Of a stretch of 64,000 nt of DNA, positions 1-13,300 are shown in pieces. This DNA comes from Rachycentron canadum (lineage: Eukaryota > Chordata > Actinopteri > Carangiformes > Rachycentridae), in the NCBI GenBank assembly GCA_038496675.1, contig CM076668.1, positions 3,596,865 to 3,660,864 on the forward strand, in the 5' to 3' direction. A model generated the notes under the pieces. That model had not been told where the DNA came from and did no database searches. It worked only from the letters and a program-made list of their open reading frames with translations. How positions within the stretch are numbered: position 1 is the first letter of the stretch; the number at the start of each line of letters is the position of its first letter. Position numbers and translations under genes: made by a program.

Positions 1-1196
1 TTTTTTTCATTATTCAAGCAAAAAACAAAAAAATATTCACTAATTCCCTGCACCAAATACTTTCTGCTACTGTGTTTTACGCATATACCTTTGGGTTTGG
101 ACATAATTTGGATTGTAGACCAAATGATGAATTTGCTAATTGAAAAAAAATGCATTCATAATAATATTTACTTAATACTTGCAGCTGCAATATTTTTTTG
201 GAGCTAAGATTAGGAATAACTAAAATGCATTTTGTAGTACAGAGGAACCAAGGTTAGTGAATGATTTAGTCTAAGTCCTTACAAGTATGGTAATCTTTGT
301 GTGTGTGCGCATCTGCCTGTGTGTCTTTTGTGAAGGCACGCACACACAGACATATACCCATTCTTTATGCTTCACATGCTTAATATCACTCCTTCACTTT
401 ATGTCCCGTCACTCCCCCATCCCTACCTACCCCGCTCCCACCCAGCGTAATAGAATGATGAACAACACCAGTTCTTTGCCCTCAATTTACTCCAATCAGA
501 AATTAGATCCCTTGTTATGCTGTAATAATCATCGCTGCTGCTTGAGAATGAATGTCACCATTATTATACATATTCCAGTCAGGAACAGGGTGGGCTTCCT
601 CACTCATTACCCCCACAGACAAAATGCAGTGTGATTTATGGCCATGACCGAGGCGTTTGATTGCCTCTGTGTCTGTGGTGCCACTATCAGGAAATGAAGC
701 TCACAGCAGAAATCCAATAAGGAGCACACAGTGCGCACTGAAGTTCTCATCATAATCTCGGCTATTTACAGATTGATATAGCTGTACAGAGCCCTGACAT
801 ATTGTCTGTTCCCAGTCTCCTGGAGATGAATCAACGTTTATCCTCATATCACCCCCCCCCACAGACACAAACACATGCACAAATGCATGTAACCCTCATG
901 CACTGCTAGCTCTGCCTCAGCCCTTATTGTCTGCTTGATGTGGACGAGCGAATCATGCCTCTCATTCTGTTTACAGCCTCGAAGGATTGTGAGAATGGCT
1001 CAATCATAGCAGCCTTTTAGCTGCTTGTTTGGTTGCTTGTTTTAATTTCCATGACGTGAGCTGTTTTCATGCCTGTGAACCTGAGTAATAAAAGCCCCAG
1101 GCCTTTTAATGGGAATATGAAACAGTTGTTTTTCTTTGGTAATAACTTCTGTTTGATGATGACTGCAGATTGTGTTGTTTGTGTTTGGTGTTCCAG
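1..1196 (+). other. Intron, 3' part (upstream of window exon 1)
   Basis: No exon could be supported here. The stretch contains short CA/TG-rich runs (about 296-356) and a C-rich pyrimidine stretch (about 408-445) but no coding similarity. It ends in a polypyrimidine-poor acceptor, TTCCAG, before exon 1. Confidence 0.6.
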
Positions 1197-1323
1197 ATAC
1201 TCCACCAGCCTGTACGAGACGTGGACGGAGACTGTGGGCGAGAGCTCTCAGTACAACCTCAGCCTGCCGTTAATCAGCAGACACCTGGACACTCAGCTGA
1301 TCTCAGTCAACTTTGACCCGCAG
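1197..1323 (+). CDS. dnah9: dnah9-like window exon 1 (tail)
   Basis: 127 bases; its first base completes a codon carried over from the unseen upstream exon, and it ends in phase 0. It encodes 42 residues starting YSTSLYETWTE and ending ISVNFDPQ. The NFDPQ ending just before an REVKYL block is typical of the dynein N-terminal tail domain (DHC_N1). Acceptor TTCCAG and donor CAG|GTTTTT. The donor is weak after +2, but the exact fit with exon 2 supports it. Confidence 0.85.
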
Positions 1324-4300
1324 GTTTTTACATTAGAAAAACTGACCCGAGAGCTGCTGCTCCATGTGTCACTGCCTATAAAGCTGTGGACAAGGTCTGA
1401 CTGTTCTATTAGTTTGGTTTTGTGGTCCAGGTGCTTCAGTATATTAAATTTGAAATAAGATAATGGATACCAGCTTAGTGCCTGTTCTAGTTTACATCAA
1501 CGTAGAAAGGCCTGAGTGGGAGGTACGGCACTTGTAACTCAAAGCTTGTAGCCCAAAGCTAATGGTTAAAATGTAATTGGACAAATATACACACAGTCAA
1601 ACGATCATCATACTGAATATTTGGAAAGTCCTTTGCAGTCAGTGACCTCACTGCAGCCTCCCTAAGATCCTGCTCATTGAGAGGCCTCTCTGCTTTTAGG
1701 CTGGTATTCAGCAGGTGGATTGAGATCAGGCGACAGACTTGGCCCTCCACCCTAAGAAAACCTCTTTGGTTGCCTTGGTTGTATATTCAGGAACATTACC
1801 TGATGAATGGAGAAATATTGACCAATGAGGTTTCATGTATTTGAATAAATCAGAGCACAGAATGATCCTTGATATCTCTACAGTCATCCTGTTGCTTCTG
1901 TCAGTAGTGAAATCATCAGTAAATGCCAGTTCCACTGTAGTCCAAGCAATAAGCTACAACCAGACCTTTCTGACTCCTCTGTGGTTCTGGTTGTGATCAC
2001 TTAACATCCAAATTATTTTTGAACCCTTGTATAACAAGGGCTCTATCTCACATAGAGTACTTTCCATATGGACGTAGACCCACTCAAATTAAAACTGAGA
2101 CTTGGTACTTGAATGTATTATCCATTATTTTATGTCATATATAATGTGCTGAAGCTCAGAGCCTGAGGTGCAAAAAATGTGTAACTGTCCAAATACTTAG
2201 TGTCTGGACTTTATATCAAGCTGATCTCTTTCATTAAATATCTGCCAGTAAGTGACAAACACTCACCCGCAGCTGCATAAAATCCTTAAATAAAGTTGTG
2301 TTTTCTGTGCACATTCATCTTTTTAATTAGATTGCTCAGTGTTTCAGTTTGTCATTTACAGGCAGTACTGTTGGTCCTTGCTGCCCTAAAGAGCTACTAA
2401 CCCACCTCTCATTTATCTGAAGAAAGTTTTCTACCACCAACACCAAAACTCTAGAATTAAATATTCATGTTCTTAATATCTTTGATCTACTGTAAAATTG
2501 GGCTTGGAAGTAAAGATTTTCAATACTAGCAGACAATATTGGCAACATACATTGATGAAACGCCATCTTCCTCTTCCTCAGCTGGCTTCTGTGCTAAGGG
2601 AGGTGAAGTACTTGAGGGCCAGACAGACTGAGGCCATCCCTGAAACTGCACTGCAGATCTACACTACCAGGGGACAGCTCTGGGAATACGTGACCAATCT
2701 GGAGCTCACTGTGGGCAGATATAACAAGGTTTGTGTATTTTTGGCTGTAAACAGCCAAGACATTAAATGATAACATCACAGAATAGGGTGGATTCACAGT
2801 TGATAGGGGAAGCAAAAATGCCAAACTTTGAGGCTTTCTATCCAAGTTAGCATCAGTGTTATAGAGATGACAATGTCAATAAATGTAAATGTTGTGGAGA
2901 AAATGTTGGTTGAGTTTGCTTAGTAATGCATACAAAGTTTTTCAGGTATCTTTAAAAGCCTGATTCAAAGCAGTGTCATGTACATGTAATGCCTTTTCTT
3001 GCTATTGCATTTCTCCATATGTTAAGAACTAAGGTTCAATAAGTGATTGTGGAAACTGGTTTCATTTACATATGATTCACAAAAATACTTTCATTTGTCA
3101 ACCCACTGTGACGTCACCCATTGATTTGTGAGCTGCTGTTTTGAAGCCTCCACTTTGTAATTTTGCTGTGCCATCTTAGTTTTTTTATTTTTTATGCTTT
3201 AAAACCAGTAGAAACCACCATAGGTGGAGCTGAGGAGGAGTGAGGGGTGGAGCTGACCTGCACTACTGAGTCTGTCAATCTCAGGGTAACCATGCCTTAA
3301 TGCACACCCTGCTTTATGGTCTATTTTCCTCTAAACGGGACCATCTTTTAAAAAATGAACATGTTGTCTTGAAGAAGACTTGAAACTAGAGACTGAGATC
3401 ATAGACCATAAGGTGAGAACAGGGCCATATTCACATAGACTTTCACATAGGTTTAAACCCACTTCAGCATTGGCTTCACTTTACAGGCATCCACGTCCAC
3501 TTTTCTGTACAGTCTGTTCAGAACCCAAGAGTCATCCTGTCACGACCCTACGGCTCCTCCACAGACCAGCAACTGCACAGTGGGTCAGTTCTCTCATAAC
3601 GCACGTGCTTTTTTTAAGGATTAAAGTTACTCACATTGGGGGCGTGGTCTCTTTGAGTGACAGGTGGGTCGGCGCGGCAGCCTGTGAACGTGACTTGTGC
3701 GTTCGTGGTGCTGGAGTGTTTTATAGGATTTTTAATGCGACTGTTTGACACATAATTTGTCCTGTTGGTTAATTGATGAACAGAACATGAAGTCTGTTTT
3801 GCTTTTTCTTAGAGGTGAGTGAAATTGGAGTGTTATTTATATGTTATCGCAGGTATTGGCTTGTTAGCTTAGCCTGTTAACTCGCTAATTAGCCAGCAAA
3901 TGAATTAGATGGGTTGTCCTTCTAAAGACGCCCAGCAGCGGCAACGATGCTTATATCAGTGTATCCTTGGGACATTTTAGCCGGGAGTTAGGCAGCGCGA
4001 GGCTTTCAAAATGGCGCCGCCACGGCCAGGTCGGAGTTTCTTAACCGCTAGTCAGAAATCTGCAGGTGACGTCACGTAGGTAAGCCATCATGGCCATGAA
4101 GGCAGCGTTACACGTTTATGGGCCTGCTGGCACGGCTAGAGTTTTGCCTGATACTGTTTCCTAAATGTCAAAATCATGGCTTGGGTCAGTTACCATTTAC
4201 TGGACTGAACTACTATTCAGCTGCATTCTTGCATGCAGAAAGAAAACAAATATACGTTAAGTATTTTAATTTTACCATCAAATTATCCAAATGAGGATGT

Positions 4301-7300
4301 GCGTTGTGTTACTCAATGGCTTAAATGGACAAATTAGCACATAAAAGATGCTGCTACATAATTCTGTTTTGGGTTATAAAGGAAACTGGGCATAGGGGCA
4401 ATTTCAATAATGTTGCATAAAACAATATAAGAGCAATCACTGATGTAATTAACTCAGTCACACAAAGGACAGCTCAGCCACATGTGCCACAGCTGCCTCA
4501 CTCAGATATTACATTTTAAAAATACAGCATTTCATTGCTTCAGGTAGCAAAGAGCTCAAGTGCAATTAATTCATAGCTACATGGATGCCTCGTATAATGA
4601 GGAGGACACCCTGTCTTTATGCTCTGGGCTTCTGTGTGGCCTTTCACTGGCAGTTATATTAAAATTATATTTCTGTACACATGTAATGGAAACTGGAAAT
4701 CACACCACTTCTCTGTTTTCTTTTTTTTTCCTCTCTCCACTGTCTGGATCTGGAGGTGATGCACTCTGTTCTCGATGTGGAGCATCCTCTGATCCAGGGC
4801 CAGCTCAGGAACATAGATGTGCAGCTCCAAAAAGCAGAGCAGAGTCTGAACTGGAACAGCCAAGGTCTGGAGACTCACTGATACTTGCAGACACAGTTCT
4901 GGGGAAATTATGCATTTAAATGTCTTTTTTTTTTTTTTTTTTGTATTTTATTTCACTGTTGAAGGATCTATTCATCCACATTTTTTCTCACTAACCTGTA
5001 GTTGTATGTAGTCATACAGATTAGTTTTAGTGTCATGTGTCTTAGTATTGAGATTTAATTCTGTGAGGTTTCTATATATGCCACAATACAGCAGAGGTTA
5101 ATAAATTTCACATATGATTGTGGACAGATAAAATTAACTGAACACACAATGCAGGTGTTGAGTTTCAGTTCAGTGCTAGATCTCAGCTGCTAGTAGCACC
5201 TCTGCAGCACTAGATGGATGTTTTTTTTTTTTTTTTTGTGTGATCAGCTCATGTTTACTATCTTCACAATGGGATGTAGCGCAGCAATGGTAACATTTAT
5301 CCTGTCTCTTTACTGATTAGGACACTGCTGCTGTGCAGTGGCCTTATTTAGGTACTTTCTTTACTTCACTGCGATAGAGAAACAATATGCAAAAAGGTCG
5401 CAATCGTAAAACTGCGTATTTCTCCAAAGTCCAACATCTACCAGTATTAGGAACCTGTTGGAGAAACATAAGCATCAGAAACTGATAAGTTATGCGTTAT
5501 CTCTCCAGCCACTATGGGCCTTGTGTAGTGAGGAAGAGTAACAGTCTACTGGAGAACTCTGTAGTGCTCATGTTCTGTAAGGAATGAAAGAGTTAAACAT
5601 CCTAGCTAAGATGCTAATTCACTTTCTCACATACTTTACTGACATCGTCTGAAGGAACTCATACTCGACTGGCATCCTCTGAAGGAATGTGTGTATGTAT
5701 GTATATGTGTAATGTCACAGAGACCTGGGAAGTGAGATCATATGTAGAGGCGCATTTTAATGCAATTAGAGCTGTCCACTTGTGGTTGGATCAAATGAGA
5801 TGGATGTTAATGCAGGTCTTAACAGGGTCTATAGCTCACTAACTTTGTAATGCACATTTTTATCTGATTTCTTTAAATCAATTTGCAAACGGTAAACTGG
5901 TGCTAATATTGCTGTTTGATGGGGAACAACACCAAATTTGAGGTCAATTTTCAAAGTCTTGTCATCACAGTGATCATGAAAATGTTGATTATAACCGGAC
6001 AGACAGTTGAACTGATCTGTTCTCTTTATGTTTGGATTAAACGCAAACAGGCTTGTTCATTAGTGAACTGTTGAGGTGTAGGTCTACTAGACTAATGCAG
6101 CTCTGTACTTAACACACAGACATGAGATTGATATTTATCTTCTCTCCTCACTGTTGAGAAAAAAATAAATGATTTCCCAAAATGCTGAACTTTTAGAGAA
6201 GGGGGTGATCGACACTATAGGTTAGTTGTGTTTCTCTGTTGACCTCTTGAATGCTAAGCTGACAGACTGTAAGTCGAGCTCAGTCTTTTCCTCATCCTGC
6301 TGTTGAAGTCTCACTTCTCCGGCTGCTCACACCAAATATTCTTTTTGTATTATGCAGCACAGTCTCGTTCCAAATATATTTGTAAAGAAAGAGCTGCAAA
6401 TGTTTGTGTTTAAAGATATGAATGTAAAAACTATAGTTCTGTGTTGTTATTATAGGATGCCAGATATTTATTTGTACCTTATTTGTTGTTATTATTATCT
6501 TATTTATTTGTCCCTGATGTTTCCCTTCATCATCGTCAAATTCATCATTGTCAATTCTGGAGCAGAGCAGACTGCTGAAAGATCCAACACAAACACAGAG
6601 GATCTCCATTTGGGGAAAAAAAAAACAAAACAAAAAAACACATGTAAACACAAGTAAATAAGAAGTAGGAAGAAGTCATGTCAATCATTGATACGCTTTA
6701 ACTGACACGATGTTGGCAGGCTTGTTGTTAGTTTCTCTGACCTTAGGAGTCCCAGAGGAGTGTAGCAGAAACAAGACGAGAGATGCTGCTGTCTGTAGAG
6801 GGACTGCACACACTTATCTGCTGTCGTGTGTGTGTGTGTGTGTGTGTGTTTTCTGGACACTTATTTCTTTTGTTTGCTCCAGGCTTATTTGATGAAAGTG
6901 CCATGGTTACAACAGGTTCTTGATATCCTTGAAGGCATGCGAATCTGAGAATCCATCATTGAATGATTTTGAAATAGACAAAACAGGCATGGGTCATTGA
7001 AAAATGCTTGAATTTTATTCTGTTCAAAAATAGAATACATTTTTTAATATATACATTTTAAAGGTACTTTTGGACATTTGGCCTTTATTATCCTGACAGT
7101 AAGTGATAGACAAGAAGGTTGGGGGGAGAGAGAGAGGAAAGATATGCAGCAAAGGGCTGTGGGTTGGACTTGAACCCGGGCTGCTGTGGTTAGGACTGAG
7201 CCTTGATGGTACATGCTCTAACAGCTCTGATATATATTTTTTAACTTAACATTAGTAAATGGGCAATGTGCTGGTGTGTGTGTGAGATACCACAGTCTGC

Positions 7301-10300
7301 CATCACTGTAACACAGTTGAGATGCTGCTGAAAGGTGTTAATACATTCAAGTAATTAACCTTAATCTGTGCCTCAAACTATGGTGTTGGGTTCTTCAATT
7401 GGGCCTGGAAAGACCCTGAAAGGTCCTTGACTTTGATGTTTAAGAAGTCGTGGAAACCCTGGACTATTTTCTCTGTACTGTTTGTCGTTTGGCCTTGAAA
7501 AGCAAAACAATAGCCCTTATTCTGATTTAGGACCGATAACATCATGTATATTATTGTTGTATCCATTTGCAGTGGTACATAACTTTCCTGTTTTTAGGCA
7601 TGACCACCACCAGCCGGACAGGCACCACAGACAAATGTTTGTTTTAATTTCTGATGCCCAGTCAGTTACACAGATGTGGATTGATGTCTCATTGTTAAAT
7701 GCACCCACTGCTCACACCATGATGCTGAGATGAGTCTGTGGGCAGACTGTATTTGGGGCTGATGCTGCGTTTTGTCCTAATTATGTGAAACAGCTGGTTG
7801 ACCTGCATTGCTCATATTCTTACACCACCCTGGTCAGACTTGTGACTGCTGAAGGTTTTGGAATCCTTTAAACCTGAGGTTTGGTGTATCCATGTTGAAT
7901 AGCAGTGAGGTATGAATTGTTTTGTAGTAGTTTCTCTAAATGCTGTCACCACAGCAGTCAACACACTCTGGTTGAACAGTGTAAATAAGTGTAAAAATGG
8001 AGCAACATTCACCGACTCCCATTAATAGCAAGAAGAAGAATTAATTAAACATGAAATCAATAAAGGCTTGTTTACTTAAGCTATATGGGCTCTCAACAAA
8101 TCATCAGAGTCTTAATAAAACCACCATGTTACACAATTAAGTGTTAGCTTTTATAAGCATAATAAAACACACAATTGCGGAGGTGTGGTACAGCACTTAC
8201 AAAGTGCGGCGAAGATAACAGGCAGTAATAATTCTTACAGTCCCTAAATGTGCACTTCCTGGAAATAGATTGATAGGTTTAGAGGTCAGAGAAATGTGAG
8301 CTTTTTCTCACAAGCGGGACATTTTGAACGTGGCACTATATTTACTCCTCTGAATAAGGCCACTGCAGCTTGTCATTCTCTAACCAGACTGGCTGAAAGG
8401 AGCAGACTTTCTATGGCCCTGCCTCTGCCGATTTAAATGTTTCTTTTAGCAACAATAATGGAGCAAATTCTGATATTAAAAAAAAAAAAAAAAGTCATTT
8501 AATGTTGTGAATGACACTCTGAGCAGAGAAATGTTGAGTGTAATGAGTGTAATGATGTTTTTTGGGTCAGTGTGGCCATGATGCCAAAATGATGACCGCC
8601 CAGAGCTGTTCCTTGGGGCTTGGTGCAGATGCATCCTAAGCAGAGGCATACGTTTTGCATCTACTTTGATGACATTTTGCAGCTGAACCACAGCTTACAG
8701 GCTGAAAGCTTCAGTGTTCAGGCAGAGAGCGATGTCCTCTCCTTATGGATATTATTCAAAGTGGGAAACTGAAAGCTGTAATGCACATTTGGTTTACTTA
8801 ACCACAGTTGTCAAACAGATCCTAATTGCTTTGCTAATTGTAAGGCAGTTTAATTGTGCACTGCAGGTGGTATAATGTAGGAAAAAATAAAACACAATGC
8901 AGTATTTCAGTCACACTTTCTTTCTGGGTTGATTCATTTAATTTTTGTAATTTTCTCCCTTTTTGACTGCACTTCTTCCTTGCCCCTCCTGCTCCTCCAG
9001 GTATTTGGCAGTACATCCAGGAGCTGCGAGACTCCGTGTGTGACCTGGAGACCAGACTTCAGAGAACAAAAGCCAACGTGGAGGAGATCCAGAACTGCAT
9101 GAGATCCTGGACCAGCCCTGTGTTTGACAGGAGGGAGGGCAAAAAAGATGCGCTGCTCAGTCTGGAGGACAGGGCCGAGGGGCTGGACAGGTTTTATAGT
9201 CTGATCCAGTCCTCGGGAGAAAAGATCCACTTCCTACTCAAGGTAGTTAAAATTGGTTTCTTGTGTCAAATACGCTTTAAGTTTCACTCTCATTTCATCA
9301 TTCTATGGTGTTTTTGAAATTGATGTCTGATGTGCTCTGTTAGTATGGTAATCCAGTACTAGCGTCACTTTTTGTCACATCTCAGAACAACCTGGAGCTG
9401 TTCGGAGCCGAGCTGACCTCTGAGGAGTGGAAGGCGTATGTGGAGTATGTCGACGACATGATTGTGGATGGGTTCTTCAACAGCATTGAGGGCTCCCTCA
9501 AGTTCTTCCTGGAAAACACAGGTAGGACATACATTACCAATAACATTCACAAACACTCACCATGTGTAGTGTCGTGGTGATGCTAGTAGTGTTACTGCTG
9601 TTGCCCTACTGCCAGAATGTTCCTGACAACCATAGATGTAATACAAATCCAGTTCTACTCACTACTCCACTGTAAACTAAAAACATCATGTCTCAGCCAA
9701 CACTGACTTGGACGGCTTCTTAGCAATGTGTGTCCTGAGGGCTTTTGAAGTCAATTGGGTGTCCGTCTGTATTGGCTGTGGACATGAAATAGCTCTGGAC
9801 TTGCTTGCTGGCATGAGTTTTGTCAACCATTTTAGATTAACTGGGATATGGTTCAAGATGTGGTGGATTGTTGCCAGGCTGCTACTGTGTCCACTTTTCC
9901 TTGTTTGTTTCACTTCTTCATCGTCCCCTCCTGTCTCTGTTCTTCTCCTTGTGTCATTTCAAAACATTTTTGATAATAAAAAAGAACCAAACACCTGTGA
10001 TAAGAGAGGAATAAAGCTTCAGCACTTCCCCTCTGTATTTAATGTGATGAAACTACAGACCCTCTGCTCTTATGAGCATCTTAGTTTTCACTCTCAAAGC
10101 TCAGATAAAGCCACTCTACAGCACCTGCTTTGCACCAGAGAGACAGGCAAAGTTAGCAATTAACTAGGAAGATGGCTAAGACAAAACCAGGGCTAAATTG
10201 ATTGATCTTATGTACAAAAATATAACTTAAAATGAATGCAGGTTGATCTCTGGTGGATGTGCAGACATTTTAATTGTAACAAAACAAGTAAATCTATTAA

Positions 10301-13300
10301 TACCAGTTTAAAGCAACATTCAGCTTTTTTTGGGTCAAAACAATATAGAAGAAATAGAATATTCTCATACAGAGATTGTGCAGCCAAGTTAATGCTGGAA
10401 TATTAAAGCTTGTATGGACTACATTATTACACATGACTCATTTAAAACATTATAGACAGAATCCCTAAAATGAATGAAAAACAAATCAATGCCTTAAATG
10501 TTACTAGGCTTAATTAAATAGATAGATATCACAGTGTTGAGCTCAGTTTTATTCATCTCTGTGACTGGCTTGCAACATTCATTAGGTTATAATAACTTGA
10601 TTAATTCTCTGAGATATTTCTGGAGGCTTTGCAATATCAACAGATCATGTTCAGTCACCCAGCATAATGGGTAAGAATTTGTTTCATAATGTTGATCTTC
10701 TGCTTCTTCTGAATGAATTTGGTTCAAGCTGAAATGGTCTGAAAAGGGGGGACAAGGGGAGAGAGAAATGTGAAATGCCACAAAGGTCCCCAGTCGGATA
10801 CCAGTTGCGGTGGTAGTAGGTTACTTTAACTTACATTAGAAGTGTAACAGTTTCCTTTTTTTTTTTCCCCCCGTGGATCCAGACCAGAGAGCTGGTGTGG
10901 CCCCTCTGTTTGAGGCTCAGTTGGACCTGAAGGTTCCTGATGTGGTGTTCACTCCCTCCATGGATTTTGGGGCTGGAGACAGCTTCTTCGAACTGGTGGA
11001 AAGCCTTATCAACGATGTGTTCAGAATTTCCTCACTGGTGCCACGCCTCGCCCTGGATAGCCCCTTCCCCCACTATCAGGTACTGTTGGTCCTGATGTGG
11101 CTCCAACGTCTGCAATATACTGTGTCATTTACCTTGAGTTACAATTGATACTATGCACGTCACTGTTTGGTAACCTTTTCCCTCAGGCTGACATGGAGGA
11201 CATGGCTGACCTGACAGACATGCGTCATCTCTTAATGGAACGTGTGCAAGGCGTTATGGCAACATGCTGTGAGTTTCGCAACTCCCTGGAGCGCTACAGC
11301 TACCTGTATGTGGACGACAGGAAGGAGTTCATGCGTCAGTTCCTCCTGTACAGCCACATTCTCAGCAGCCAGGAGATGGAGGTTTATGCTGATGATGGAG
11401 TCCCGGAGAGTCCACCAACCCTGGAGACCTTTAGGGAGCATGTAGACAGGTGGGTATCGGTCAAGCAGAGAGTGAGCATATGTTTGTGTGCTCACAAATC
11501 TGTTCCTATTCACCTGAGTGGCGACTTACTGCAGGTTTGAGAAGATCTATGAAGAGGTGCAGGGTCTGGAGCCGATTTATGTGTTTCATGGTTGGATGAG
11601 GGTGGATGGTCGTAGCATGAAGAGTGCCTTGCTCAACATCATCAAAAAGTGGAGCTTCATGTTCAAACAGCATCTAATGGACCATGTGACCAAAAGGTGG
11701 GACAATATTTAAATACATTAAATACATTCATACTTAGTCTGGTAAAACCATTAACCTCTGGTGGCTAATGTGGCTCTTATTATCCTGTTGACCACTGAGC
11801 TAGTTAGCAGCCTGCTTCCACATAGATTTGGGACTAGCATGTTCCCTGCTGGCTAGTGCGTTAGCAGTTATTGTGCCAGCTCCATGGCACAGCCATGTGA
11901 GTGGTCACTATGTCACCAAACGGCAACAAGTTGTGTGGATGAACATCACTGTGTCACTTTGTAATGTGACTAGGATCATCCATGCTACACATAAACAGTG
12001 GTGTGGACGGATTGTCAGATGTGTGTAGCAGTCAGCTGAGAGGATTATGACAAAAGATTTTTTGTTGGTCTTTAGTTGTTTAGGTTTCTCTGTGAGTAAT
12101 TGTTGTAGGTAATGGGTTTTTAACTCAACAAGTTGAGAAGCTCATTCATGCTTTTATCTCAAGCAGATTGGCATAATGTAATAACCTTACTTCAGCTAAC
12201 TCGTACTCTAACTCTGCTGCTAAAACAAGGAGAGAGCAGATTACTCCTGTACAGGCTACACCACACTGGCTCCCTGTATCTCTAAGAAGTGATTTTTAAA
12301 TTCCCTCTACTTGTAAACAAAGCTCTTAATGGTTGGGAGTCTCTTACATCACTGGCACTCTGTTGTTTTATGACCCTCCATTAACCCTGAGATCCTCTGC
12401 AGCAGGGCTTCTAAATGTACCAAAATGACCCAGGATAAAACTGGTTAAACAACCTTTACCCATGGTGCACCTAAACTGCACCTAATCGGCTCAGTGGACA
12501 ACTGAAAATATATGTTGAATTTAGCTTTTAAATTGTTCTTACTGAGTTCCATCAACTCTCTATCTCCTTTTATATGTGGCACTTTGAGCTGCATCCTGTG
12601 CTATACAAATGGTTTATTATTTTAGTTTATAAGTTGACTATTCAAAATAAAAGGCACATTTTTAGTAGTGAAATACTTGTGTGTGTGTGCATCAATGCCA
12701 GATTTACTTGTATGAGTAAAGCCTTGCAGATATTAAAGTTGAATTCCACTTACTTTTTTAAAAATTATACTTATCATATGAATCTAAAAAATCCCAACTT
12801 TGAATCTCTTGTATATGTCAAGCTCCAGAAATACTGTATTGTATATTCTCTGTGGTTGAGTAGCTTTTTTTCCTCCACTACATCCTCCATGTCCTATCTA
12901 TAATACAGGCCTCCCATTTATAATGTGTCATCGCTGATGACATCATGCAGGGTTATAGCTGATTGGAATTGTATTGCTCAAGAAAACTAAAACTGAGAGA
13001 GGGCCTGCTGCCCTTTAGTGATCATGTTTGTTTATTATCAGTCTGTCCGATCTAGAGAAGTTTATCAGTGTGACTGAGGCTGGCCTGGGACAACGGGTGG
13101 AGGAAGGTGACTACGGTGGCCTGGTAAGCGTCATGGGTCACCTGCTGGCTGTAAAGGAAAGACAAAACAGCACAGATGCCATGTTTGAGCCCCTGCAACA
13201 AACCATTGCTCTGCTGAAGGTGTATGAGCAGGAGCTGCCTGATGTGGTCTACAGACAGTTAGAGGTAAGGGTTGATACTCAGTCGTTTCAGATTACCTTT

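Larger units (their letters stand above)
4865..9000 (+). other. Intron 3-4
   Basis: 4,136 bases without a gene. It contains poly-T runs (4924-4942, 5221-5237), a TG microsatellite (6826-6849), an inverted tRNA-derived SINE piece (7116-7222), and stretches with repeated CCTTGA-type wording near 6920-7015 and 7420-7460 that resemble a fish repeat. A poly-A run is at 8479-8493. No coding similarity. Confidence 0.65.

Noticed and set aside
3950..4090. GC-rich patch with ATGGCGCC and a CRE, possible internal promoter
   Set aside because: It lies within repeat R1 and has no downstream first exon; more likely part of the repeat than a host promoter.
7167..7178. B box of a possible tRNA gene
   Set aside because: No complete tRNA cloverleaf can be built around it; the surroundings match a tRNA-derived SINE. 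The same holds for 45590-45600.
9708..10163. 151-codon open frame in intron 5-6
   Set aside because: No domain, no splice support, and exons 5 and 6 already join in phase.
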